Origin: Candidatus Aerophobota bacterium
GTDB taxonomy: Bacteria; Aerophobota; Aerophobia; Aerophobales; AE-B3A
Assembly (NCBI GenBank): GCA_030672445.1
Contig: DAOVGK010000095.1
Location: 1 to 17,175 of the forward strand
DNA: 17,175 bases
Direction of reading: 5' to 3'
A program made the position numbers and the translations under genes. Below, in pieces: positions 6,414-13,499 of this stretch (within the stretch, counting starts at the first letter, position 1; the number at the start of each line of letters is the position of its first letter). The notes under the pieces were generated by a model. That model did no database searches and was not told the origin of the DNA. It was given only the letters and a program-made list of their open reading frames with translations.

Positions 6414-7931
6414 ATGCAAAAGGGAGCCACCCGTAGAAAAGCAAAAGGAGACAACCCTGATATTAGATTAATCGTTGGCAGCAGTCCCTTTATGTATTCG
6501 CCATCAGGATTTTCGCATGTTCCTGAAATTGGCGACGTCGAGGTGTTCGTAAAAAATGAAGAGATTCATCTATTTTATCTGACCCTACCCAATCATGACA
6601 TTATTGCTCATTCGGTATCTTTAGATGGACTAACCTGGGAGGAACTTCCCGATGCTTTACACACCGGAGATCCTGGTTCCTGTGATGATGACATGATCTG
6701 GACAATGAGTGTTCTTGCCTACAAAAATCACTATAATATGTTCTATACAGCTCTCTCTAAAGCTGATCATGGACGAGTTCAGAGGATAGCATTAGCGACT
6801 TCAGAGGATCTGATCCATTGGAGGAAGTATCCAAAGAATCCTATCGGCGAGGCCGATCCCCGTTGGTATGAAACTGAGCCAATAAGAGGTATGGTTTCAT
6901 GGAGAGACCCTTATCCCGTACTCGATCAGGGTGTTCTTTATCTCTTGGTTTGTGCTAGGAAAAAGAACGGTCCTATTTCTAGGCGAGGATGCGTTGGTTT
7001 AGTGAGTTATGATAATCGTGTAGGGTGGAAGGTTGAAGCTCCTCTGTATGCTCCGAGCCACTACATGGACTGGGAAGTACCGGTACTACTAAAACTCAAT
7101 GGCCGATACTACCTTTTTGGCTCCATTATCGAGACAAGTTGTTGCCACTACCGTATCGCTGAGCGGTTTAGGGGACCATATCACACTCCGTCTAATGATA
7201 GAATTCTACCAGAGGGAAATTATGCGAATCGTGTGTGCGTGTGGAAGGGGAAATATCTCATGTTTCACTGGCTGGAAACTAACCCTGATTGGGACAAAAC
7301 TATATCCAGATACCGTAAGCTTGCTCCTCCCAAAGAAATCATTGTTGAGAACGATGGAACTTTGAGCCTTAAGCCTTTTGAAGGATGGTCTAGTAAGTAT
7401 ATAGAACCAAGGGTCTTTCTATCAGCAAAAAGTTTTCTCAGGAAAGGGAAGTCCATAAATGGAAGATGGGAGGCAAAGGAAGACGAAATTAAGTATCAAT
7501 CGAGTAATAGTCTAAGCATATTTCTCCTAGAGCAAGAAGAAGAAAACTTTATTCTAGATGTTACTATTAGGATCGAACAGGGGATTGCTGCCGGGATTGT
7601 CTTTCGTGCTGGTGATAGCTCAGATGAAGCAATCTTTCTCCGCCTGGGTTTAGATGAAAATAATATAGAATTGGTCAAATTGATAAAAACGGAGAAACGA
7701 TGGGTCTGGCCCTGGATTGAGAGAACCGTTATACAGTCTGGAAAAGTCTTCCTCCAAATAGGAAAAGACTATAAGCTTCATTTGATCGCTTCTCATGAAT
7801 ACATTGAGGTGGCTATCAACGGAAGAGTTAAACTTTCGGCATTGAGCTGGGTTCGGAAAAAAGGCAGAATAGGCATTTTCGCAGAATACGGCCGTGGCTC
7901 TTTCAAGAATTTTCATTTGCAAAGAATTTGA
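6414..7931 (+). CDS. GH32/GH43-like beta-propeller hydrolase with C-terminal concanavalin-like domain
   Basis: The 505-residue protein has two parts. Residues about 18-330 look like a five-bladed propeller of the GH32/GH43/GH68 superfamily: repeated blades of the form IHLFYLT, YNMFYTAL, LYLLVCA and YYLFGS; a first-blade Asp in GDVEVFV (D41), W-R-D-P at 163-166 (the transition-state-stabilising Asp position) and W-E-V-P at 220-223 (E221, acid/base position). Residues about 348-505 form a beta-rich domain (FILDVTIRIEQG, AAGIVFRAG, NGRVKLS, GRIGIFAEYG) like concanavalin/LamG-type or DUF1080 sugar-binding domains, also seen at the C-terminus of GH32 enzymes. The GH32 opening motif WMNDPNG is absent, so this is not a standard invertase. 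No signal peptide. The ATG has only a weak ribosome site; coupling to the upstream GH172 gene (6-base gap) is likely. Exact family and substrate are unknown. Confidence 0.75.
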   Translation: MQKGATRRKAKGDNPDIRLIVGSSPFMYSPSGFSHVPEIGDVEVFVKNEEIHLFYLTLPNHDIIAHSVSLDGLTWEELPDALHTGDPGSCDDDMIWTMSVLAYKNHYNMFYTALSKADHGRVQRIALATSEDLIHWRKYPKNPIGEADPRWYETEPIRGMVSWRDPYPVLDQGVLYLLVCARKKNGPISRRGCVGLVSYDNRVGWKVEAPLYAPSHYMDWEVPVLLKLNGRYYLFGSIIETSCCHYRIAERFRGPYHTPSNDRILPEGNYANRVCVWKGKYLMFHWLETNPDWDKTISRYRKLAPPKEIIVENDGTLSLKPFEGWSSKYIEPRVFLSAKSFLRKGKSINGRWEAKEDEIKYQSSNSLSIFLLEQEEENFILDVTIRIEQGIAAGIVFRAGDSSDEAIFLRLGLDENNIELVKLIKTEKRWVWPWIERTVIQSGKVFLQIGKDYKLHLIASHEYIEVAINGRVKLSALSWVRKKGRIGIFAEYGRGSFKNFHLQRI

Positions 7932-7956
7932 ATCATTACACTAAGGGGATAGACGT

Positions 7957-8910
7957 TTGAAGCATATGGTAATTTCGTCAAAGGAGGTAAATAAAAATAC
8001 TAAGGTTTCTCTCCCGCCTAGAAGAATGAATCCTATTATGAGGAGGGAGATGATAGCCGCTTTCTTATTTTTGCTTCCTACCGTCTTAGGCTTCCTCATA
8101 TTTATTGCTGGGCCCTTAATAGCATCTATAAGTCTTAGTTTTTTTCGATGGGATATTTTTCACCCGGCTAAGTTTATCGGATTGGAAAATTACAAATCTC
8201 TTTTTAGAGAACCTCGAGCTTTAATTATATTGAGAAATACTCTATTTTTCACTGGGGGAGCTGTCAGTTTAAACTTAGCAATTGCTCTTTTATTAGCTTT
8301 AGCCATTAATCGCAAGCTTTGTGCGGTGCTGAGGTATTTTTTTCGAACTACATATTTCTTCCCTGTTATTACCTCCCTTGCTTCAGTATCTATTATCTGG
8401 CAGTTTTTACTTAACTCTGAGTTCGGTCCTATCAATTATTATTTGGTACAATTAGGACTTCCTCGTATTCGATGGATCACCTCCAGCCGGTGGGCGCTGC
8501 GATCCCTTATTCTTTTAGATGTTTGGAAGAATGTAGGATTTAACATGGTATTGTTTCTAGCGGGTTTGCAAAACATTCCTCGCCAACTTTACGAGGCAGC
8601 TACAGTAGATGGGGCTAGTCGTTTGCAGAAGTTCTGGTCTATCACCCTTCCTATGCTTTCACCTACAACATTCTTTGCAACGATTATCGCCTTCATAGGG
8701 GCTTTGCAGATTTTTGATTCACCCTTTGTCATAACTGCGGGGGGCCCCGGGGATAGCAGTCGAACCCTTGTAATGTACATCTACCAAAATGGCTTCCGAT
8801 TCTTCAAAATGGGGTATGCTTCTGCTGTTGCAATGCTTCTGTTTGTTGTCATACTAACACTTACTGTTATACAATTCAAATTAGGGAAAATATGGGTTTT
8901 CTATAAATAG
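7957..8910 (+). CDS. ABC sugar transporter permease (MalF/UgpA type)
   Basis: Inner-membrane half of the sugar importer, 317 residues. About six membrane segments are visible, beginning with FLFLLPTVLGFLIFIAGP (36-53), then near 93-117, 130-150, 185-205, 235-255 and 288-308. The cytoplasmic EAA loop that docks on the ATPase is LYEAATVDGASRLQKFW (211-227), with E213, A214, A215 and G219 conserved. The start is a TTG: AAGGGG (7943-7948) lies 8 bases before it, while the ATG at 7966 would be too far away. It follows the propeller gene by 25 bases and precedes its partner permease by 30. No ATPase gene is present in the locus, so a shared MsmX/UgpC-like ATPase from elsewhere is expected. Confidence 0.93.
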   Translation: MKHMVISSKEVNKNTKVSLPPRRMNPIMRREMIAAFLFLLPTVLGFLIFIAGPLIASISLSFFRWDIFHPAKFIGLENYKSLFREPRALIILRNTLFFTGGAVSLNLAIALLLALAINRKLCAVLRYFFRTTYFFPVITSLASVSIIWQFLLNSEFGPINYYLVQLGLPRIRWITSSRWALRSLILLDVWKNVGFNMVLFLAGLQNIPRQLYEAATVDGASRLQKFWSITLPMLSPTTFFATIIAFIGALQIFDSPFVITAGGPGDSSRTLVMYIYQNGFRFFKMGYASAVAMLLFVVILTLTVIQFKLGKIWVFYK

Positions 8911-8940
8911 GAAAACCTTTAGGGAAATAGGTTTCCAATC

Positions 8941-9786
8941 ATGATGAAGATGAAGTTAAAGGGTGCAGGGTTGGCTACAAATTGGATAATCAATATTGCC
9001 CTCATTGCCGGTGGATTACTTATGATGATGCCCTTTATATGGGCTTTCTCCACATCTTTAAGGACACCGCTAGAATCCTTTAGCCTTCCTCCTCGGTGGC
9101 TTCCTACCGATTTCATAGTAGAGAATTATCGACGGGTATTTTCCCTTGTGCCATTCTTTACTTTTATGTTGAATAGCTTTAAAATTGCCTCCTTGATTAC
9201 TATTGGACAACTTGCAACTTGCTCTACGGCTGCTTTTGCCTTTGCCAGGTTGCGTTTTCCAGGACGTGATGTGCTTTTTATGATATTACTGTCATCCCTG
9301 ATGGTTCCTATTCAAGTGACTATCATACCCATCTTTATTTTGATGAGACATGCACAACTTGTGGATACCCATTCATCTCTCATTTTACCTGTAGTAATCA
9401 GTGCATTTGGAGTATTTTTACTCCGTCAGTTCTTTCTAACGATTCCCAGGGACCTGGAGGACGCAGCGAAGCTCGATGGAGCAGGCTACCATACGATATT
9501 TTTTAGGGTTTTTTTACCTCTGGCTGGTCCTGGTCTGTCTACTTTAGCTATTTTTTGCTTTAACTACTTCTGGAATGAATTTTTTAGACCATTGATTTTT
9601 CTGAGTTCTTTAGAGAAAATGACGATTCCTTTAGGACTGGTCTTTCTAAGAGGATATTTTGGTGTGGGTAATGCTTCCATTATTCTAGCGGGGATTACTA
9701 TCGCATTTCTCCCTGTGCTAATTGCTTTCTTATTTGCGCAAAGGTATCTCATTGAGGGTATTACATTAACCGGTCTTAAGGGTTAA
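8941..9786 (+). CDS. ABC sugar transporter permease (MalG/UgpE type)
   Basis: Second membrane half of the importer, 281 residues, normal for the MalG-like partners. The N-terminal segment IALIAGGLLMMMPFIWAFSTS (19-39) is followed by the periplasmic loop FSLPPRWLPTDFIVENYRRV, typical of this subfamily, and by five further hydrophobic segments. The EAA loop is LEDAAKLDGAGYHTIFFRV (172-190), with the G at 180. It ends with EGITLTGLKG, the characteristic G-x-T-x-G-x-x-K-G tail. The start is one of two adjacent ATGs (8941 or 8944), with AGGGAAATAGG upstream. It pairs with the preceding permease and the binding protein at 3994. Confidence 0.93.
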   Translation: MMKMKLKGAGLATNWIINIALIAGGLLMMMPFIWAFSTSLRTPLESFSLPPRWLPTDFIVENYRRVFSLVPFFTFMLNSFKIASLITIGQLATCSTAAFAFARLRFPGRDVLFMILLSSLMVPIQVTIIPIFILMRHAQLVDTHSSLILPVVISAFGVFLLRQFFLTIPRDLEDAAKLDGAGYHTIFFRVFLPLAGPGLSTLAIFCFNYFWNEFFRPLIFLSSLEKMTIPLGLVFLRGYFGVGNASIILAGITIAFLPVLIAFLFAQRYLIEGITLTGLKG

Positions 9787-9813
9787 GGATACTCATATTC
9801 GGGGGGTATATCT

Positions 9814-10626
9814 ATGAGAAGAGTATGGACGGTAAGTTTAATGGTAATTAGTGTATTTTTGGGAGTATCAGGTTGGTTTGTCTTAGCCGAGGAAAGAACT
9901 GTGAAAACGATAGATGGCTCGAAGACCTTAGAATTTGAGGTAGGTAAAGATGGTAAAGAGATGGTCTGGATCCCTGGTGGTACATTTCAGATGGGTGATA
10001 GATGGAGAGATGGCAGGCCCGATGAGAGACCTGTTCATAGCGTAACGGTTAATGGGTTCTGGATGGATACAACTGAGGTTACCAATGCAGAGTTTAAGAG
10101 GTTTATTGAGGCTACAGAATCCGAAGTAGAAGGCTCCTGGAAGTATGATCCCGATGAGCCAAATTACCCTGCCCAATATGTCAGTTGGAACGATGCAGTA
10201 GCTTATGCTAAGTGGGCTGATAAAAGGCTACCTACCGAGGCTGAGTGGGAGTGCGCTGCCGGGGGACCCAACCATCATAAATACAGTTTAGGAAATACCC
10301 TCGATCTAAATAACTATAGCGGTTCAAAGACAAGATCCACCAAGCCTGAACCTGTGGCATCATATCCAGCCAATGGTTATGGTTTATATGATATGAGTGG
10401 AAACGTCTGGGAATGGTGTAACGATTGGCATGATAAAGATTATTACTCCAAAAGCCCACTCAATAATCCACAGGGGCCAATCGATGGTCAAGAACGTGTA
10501 CTTCGTAGTGGAAACTGGGGTCATGTGCCTAGTAGTTGCTTGCGCGTATCTCTTCGCCAAGGTTGGAGCCCTGATGGTATGTTTGATCTTCTAGGTTTCG
10601 GTTTTCGATGTGTAAGTGATGAATGA
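9814..10626 (+). CDS. Exported SUMF1/FGE-domain protein without the FGE cysteine pair
   Basis: A 270-residue protein with signal peptide (about 1-25: basic MRR, hydrophobic core, then LAEE) and a full formylglycine-generating-enzyme-like domain (about 48-270). Typical blocks are MVWIPGGTFQMGD (50-62), VTNAEFKRFI, VSWNDAVAYAKW, LPTEAEWECAAGG (139-151), GLYDMSGNVWEWC (190-202) and the final GFGFRC. True FGE binds copper through two cysteines five residues apart in the segment after the R-G-G/S-W box. Here only C242 remains; the other position is H237. It therefore probably does not activate sulfatases, and no sulfatase is encoded nearby. GGGGGG (9801-9806) lies 7 bases before the ATG, and it follows the permease gene by 27 bases in the same operon. 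A sugar-binding or envelope role is possible but unproven. Confidence 0.88.
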   Translation: MRRVWTVSLMVISVFLGVSGWFVLAEERTVKTIDGSKTLEFEVGKDGKEMVWIPGGTFQMGDRWRDGRPDERPVHSVTVNGFWMDTTEVTNAEFKRFIEATESEVEGSWKYDPDEPNYPAQYVSWNDAVAYAKWADKRLPTEAEWECAAGGPNHHKYSLGNTLDLNNYSGSKTRSTKPEPVASYPANGYGLYDMSGNVWEWCNDWHDKDYYSKSPLNNPQGPIDGQERVLRSGNWGHVPSSCLRVSLRQGWSPDGMFDLLGFGFRCVSDE

Positions 10627-10653
10627 AGTCTTAGAATATCTGGAAGCACGGAA

Positions 10654-11385
10654 TTGGAGTTAAAGGAAGACAATTATGCAAAGAAAGTTATTATAGACAT
10701 CTGGGATAACCTCCCACTGTTAATAGTGGCAGATGTTGTATTTATTGTTTTTTGCACACCATGGTTTATCTTTATGCTTGCTGGTTTGAACATGTTATCT
10801 TTGTGGTCTATCGTTTTAGCAGCTCCTGCCTTCGCAGCTATAATGTACTTAGCAGGAAAGATTGCTAAAGGCGAAACCTGCAAAATGAAAGATTTGTTTT
10901 TTGGTGTCTGCCGATTCTTTAGACGGGCTCTGATGGTTGGCATAATAACTGTCTTGTTGTTATTTATCAGTATCCAGACCTTTAAAATTATTACGGCTAA
11001 TCCGGAGCAGAAATGGTTAATGATACCCTGGATCTTTCAACTGAGTTGTTTGATCTTTTTGGGTGTACTACATGCTTATATCTTTCCTGTTATGACTCTA
11101 TATGATACTAATCTCAAAACCGTATTTACCACCTCACTTAAATTAGTTGTTAAATACAAAATGCCTACCATTGGTATAATAAGCTTAATGATATTAATGG
11201 CTCTTACAGCACGACTCATCTGGATAGGTCTGATACTGGTATTTCCAGCTATACTGGCTGTCTTTATGTCTAATCTTACTCTGTTGTTAGTAAAAAGTAT
11301 CAACAGAAATAATCAAGTGATACCTGCTCAAATTTTAGGCAACTTTTTGTGGAGAAAGAATAAAAAGCCTAATCAGTTACACTGA
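10654..11385 (+). CDS. DUF624/YesL-like integral membrane protein
   Basis: A 243-residue membrane protein with about six hydrophobic segments (roughly 21-45, 50-68, 91-112, 121-146, 171-190, 191-214). The opening, a short amphipathic stretch followed by IWDNLPLLIVADVVF and CTPWFIF, and the overall layout resemble the DUF624 (YesL) family, whose members are often encoded beside sugar-binding proteins and MalF/MalG-like permeases and have no established function. The start is a TTG with GGAAG (10642-10646) seven bases before it. It is the last gene of the apparent sugar operon, 27 bases after the SUMF1-like gene. A small dyad (ATCAGT 11372-11377, ACTGAT 11381-11386) overlaps its stop codon but has no T tract. 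Family assignment comes from layout and context rather than a diagnostic motif. Confidence 0.7.
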   Translation: MELKEDNYAKKVIIDIWDNLPLLIVADVVFIVFCTPWFIFMLAGLNMLSLWSIVLAAPAFAAIMYLAGKIAKGETCKMKDLFFGVCRFFRRALMVGIITVLLLFISIQTFKIITANPEQKWLMIPWIFQLSCLIFLGVLHAYIFPVMTLYDTNLKTVFTTSLKLVVKYKMPTIGIISLMILMALTARLIWIGLILVFPAILAVFMSNLTLLLVKSINRNNQVIPAQILGNFLWRKNKKPNQLH

Positions 11386-11389
11386 TCTA

Positions 11390-11661
11390 CTACCTACCCT
11401 GCTGGATTGGGAGAAAGATTCCTGCAAGAATTAGAACCAGTCCTAAATTCTTCTTTGTTCTTAAATACAAGTCGTTGGCTGATATAAGGCTCCTCCGGGG
11501 AAAGTCCCTCGATAAGCGTATAAATCTTGTGAATCTCCTTGACTTTGTTGAGCTACTTCATTATAATAGCCTTGGGTAATTTGAAGCATCTAGCAATCAA
11601 ACGAAAATTATAGGTTCTTATTGCAGGGGTTCTGCTTGGCAAAGTTCCTCTTAAATATGCT
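11390..11661 (-). pseudogene. Possible degraded coding remnant
   Basis: On the minus strand this gap reads as one frame interrupted by a single TAG at about 11547-11549 and ending at a TAG near 11397. Its translation is protein-like on both sides of the stop, for example YNFRLIARCFKLPKAIIMK before it and EIHKIYTLIEGLSPEEPYIS after it. I do not recognise the family. A plus-strand promoter at 11539-11567 lies in the same stretch, so the reading frame may be coincidental. Confidence 0.25.
11539..11567 (+). promoter_or_regulatory. Sigma70-type promoter for the small membrane-anchored protein
   Basis: TTGACT (11539-11544) and TATAAT (11562-11567) are separated by 17 bases. This is a close match to the consensus, pointing at the gene starting at 11677, with a 5' leader of about 100 bases. 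It separates that gene from the sugar operon. Confidence 0.65.
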
Positions 11662-11676
11662 GGAGGTAAATAATTA

Positions 11677-12081
11677 ATGCTGCAGTTAGTATTAATAATG
11701 ATGGCCATCATCATACTTTTTCTTTACCTCAAAGCTAAACCCCAAAAACCACCTTTGAGTGGGGAAATAAACACCAGAATCGAATCATTTAGAAGGGAAA
11801 TGACAAGATTTCTAAAAGGGGTAAAGGAGAGAGCTACTCAGACGAAGATAAGAAGGCTGGAAATAGAAATAGGTAGGTTCAAAAAGGCAAGACAGCTCGA
11901 TACTATTTTAGAAAAAGCTGTGCAGGAAAAGGATCCCAGAAGGGCTATTGACTATTACCTGGAAGCTTTTTCTTTTATCACCAAAAATAATTTTGAACCG
12001 GAGAGAAAAGACGAGATCAAAGACAAAATAAAAGCTCTTCAAGCCAAAGTAGAGCTAGGCATTCCCTCCGACAAAAGCTAA
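11677..12081 (+). CDS. Small membrane-anchored protein of unknown function
   Basis: A 134-residue protein of no family that I recognise. One hydrophobic N-terminal segment (about 2-18, LQLVLIMMAIIILFLYL) is followed by KAKPQK, so the chain is anchored with the rest most likely cytoplasmic. The soluble part is very charged and helical, with possible coiled coil at about 35-75 (RREMTRFLKGVKERA, TKIRRLEIEIGRFKKA). The tail AVQEKDPRRAIDYYLEAFSFITK (80-102) resembles a single TPR-like helical pair. GGAGG (11662-11666) is a good ribosome site about 10 bases before the ATG. It has its own promoter at 11539 and converges with the uracil-DNA glycosylase gene, with only 6 bases between the two stops. 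A real gene is likely; its role is unknown. Confidence 0.75.
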   Translation: MLQLVLIMMAIIILFLYLKAKPQKPPLSGEINTRIESFRREMTRFLKGVKERATQTKIRRLEIEIGRFKKARQLDTILEKAVQEKDPRRAIDYYLEAFSFITKNNFEPERKDEIKDKIKALQAKVELGIPSDKS

Positions 12082-12087
12082 TCAGAA

Positions 12088-12774
12088 TTAAGACTTTCCA
12101 CCAAGTTCATCCCTCACCATCTTAAGGTCGCCAAGAAAGGTCTTTTTCCAGGCAGGTTTATAGATACAGGCTGCCGGATGATAGATAGGGATCAAGGTTA
12201 TATTGTTTTTGTACCACTGAGACTTTCCCCTTAGATGGGTAATGCCTTGCGTGGTTTCCAGAAGAACCTGGGCAGCAAATTTACCCAGAGAACAGATGAT
12301 TCTGGGACCAATAATTTCTATCTGGCTTTCCAAATAAGGAAAACAGGCCTGAATTTCCTCTGGTAGAGGGTCTCTATTACCCGGGGGGCGGCATTTTAGA
12401 ATATTAGCAATATAGACTTCCTCTCTTGACAGTCCAACTTGCCTAAGACCTTCTGTGAGAATCTTTCCAGCGGCTCCCACAAAGGGCTTTCCCTGCAAAT
12501 CTTCCTCTCTTCCAGGAGCTTCCCCTACCAGCATTAACTTTGCTTCAGGATTTCCCGCGCCAAAAACTAGATGAGTTCGGTACCGGTGAAGGGAACAATT
12601 TTGACATTTTCGCATAGAACGGCAAAGATCTTCTAACAATACTCGGGGATCTTTTTCTTCCGTCTTATCTTTTCTTACTTCTTTTTCTTTCTTCATCCCC
12701 TTTTTTTCCTCTAAGTATCTGCGGAAAGACTTAACCACCTCAAGATAGTCCTGATAAAGTTGTTCCTCGCTCAT
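12088..12774 (-). CDS. Family-4 uracil-DNA glycosylase (4Fe-4S)
   Basis: Removes uracil from DNA as the first step of base-excision repair in the cytoplasm. Motif A is VGEAPGREEDLQGKPFVG (83-100) with GEAPG and catalytic-position E85; the C-terminal motif is IPIYHPAA (195-202) with H199. Four cysteines in the family-4 arrangement, C57 and C60 (CQNC), C128 (KCRPP) and C144 (ACFPYL), would hold the iron-sulfur cluster. NILKCRPPGNRDP (124-136) is also diagnostic. The 228 residues include a charged N-terminal extension of about 45 residues (KKEKEVRKDKTEEKD) not found in the shortest homologues, and the ATG has little ribosome-site support, so Met27 is an alternative start. It lies 12 bases downstream of the OsmC remnant on the same strand. 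Confidence 0.93.
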   Translation of the reverse strand: MSEEQLYQDYLEVVKSFRRYLEEKKGMKKEKEVRKDKTEEKDPRVLLEDLCRSMRKCQNCSLHRYRTHLVFGAGNPEAKLMLVGEAPGREEDLQGKPFVGAAGKILTEGLRQVGLSREEVYIANILKCRPPGNRDPLPEEIQACFPYLESQIEIIGPRIICSLGKFAAQVLLETTQGITHLRGKSQWYKNNITLIPIYHPAACIYKPAWKKTFLGDLKMVRDELGGKS

Positions 12775-12786
12775 TATTTTTCTTTT

Positions 12787-13002
12787 TTAAGTCTCAACAA
12801 TCTCCCATGAATAGCTAATCTCTGCTGTTTCTCCCAGCATAGCACTAATCGAACAATACTTATTTTGAGAGGCCTCGATTGCCCATCTTATATCCTCATC
12901 CTTTAAGCCTCTTCCCTGGAAGATGTACTTTATATGAATATCAGTAAATACTCGGGGATATTCTCTTATATCTAGTCTTCTTTCCCAGTTACCCGGGTTT
13001 CC
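12787..13002 (-). pseudogene. OsmC-family C-terminal remnant
   Basis: A 71-codon minus-strand frame, with no start codon at its beginning, reads as the C-terminal half of an OsmC/Ohr-like peroxide-defence protein: WERRLDIREYPRVFTDIHI, then AIEASQNKYCSISAMLGETA including the conserved resolving-type Cys, ending EISYSWEIVET. Full OsmC proteins have about 135-145 residues, so the N-terminal half with the first active cysteine is missing. A TGA at 13003-13005 closes the frame upstream, inside the LEA14-like gene, whose 3' end it overlaps by about 30 bases. The break therefore coincides with the LEA14-like gene. Fusion by deletion is the likely cause; no activity is expected. Confidence 0.75.
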
Positions 13003-13460
13003 TCAAAAGGAACCTTTATTGTTCCAAATGGTGTATTCCGCCGGGCAATCCCACTTATTTTCCAATTAATGGCGCCCTTTGCCAGATCATCCCCAAAAAC
13101 CTTGTTAGCGCTAGAATAGTTTAATACAAAAGACGAAGACACCATTTTATTGCTGTGTGCCGGAACATTAACTGCGTTATTAATTTCGCCCTCTCCTAGA
13201 TAAATATTATTTCCATAAATCTTGTAATCTAATTGGTCTAAAGTTGCTCCCATTCCAGTAGGATTATGGATGTTAAAGACAATCTTTAAATTGGCGCCGG
13301 TTAGCCCTATGCCGGTAACTCTGACATCGGCGATGCTTATGTTAAAGCTCTTCAAGGCTTTAACTCTTTGACTCTCACGAAAAAGATAAAAGCTGCCCAT
13401 AACAATTAGGAGAGCAACTATAAGAATGCCAATCCAAATACTTCTCTTGAAATGCATCAT
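12972..13460 (-). CDS. LEA14-like (LEA_2/WHy domain) membrane-anchored protein
   Basis: A 162-residue protein with one N-terminal membrane segment (about 7-26, SIWIGILIVALLIVMGSFYL) and an outer beta-sandwich of the LEA type 2 (water-stress/hypersensitive response) family. Family hallmarks are FNISIADVRVTGIGLTGANL (39-58), KIVFNIHNPTGMGATLDQLDYKIYGNNIYLGEGE with the conserved N-P pair near 67-68, and the closing NTPFGTIKVPFEETRV. Bacterial and archaeal members are linked to desiccation-type proteins, but their molecular role is not settled. Two consecutive ATGs start it, preceded by AGAGGAAG. Its last 30 or so bases overlap the OsmC remnant in another frame, so its C-terminus (TGKED) may have been made by the rearrangement. 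Confidence 0.85.
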   Translation of the reverse strand: MMHFKRSIWIGILIVALLIVMGSFYLFRESQRVKALKSFNISIADVRVTGIGLTGANLKIVFNIHNPTGMGATLDQLDYKIYGNNIYLGEGEINNAVNVPAHSNKMVSSSFVLNYSSANKVFGDDLAKGAINWKISGIARRNTPFGTIKVPFEETRVTGKED

Positions 13461-13499
13461 TATCTTCCTCTTAACGTTTGACTCTGTAAGAAAAGAATT

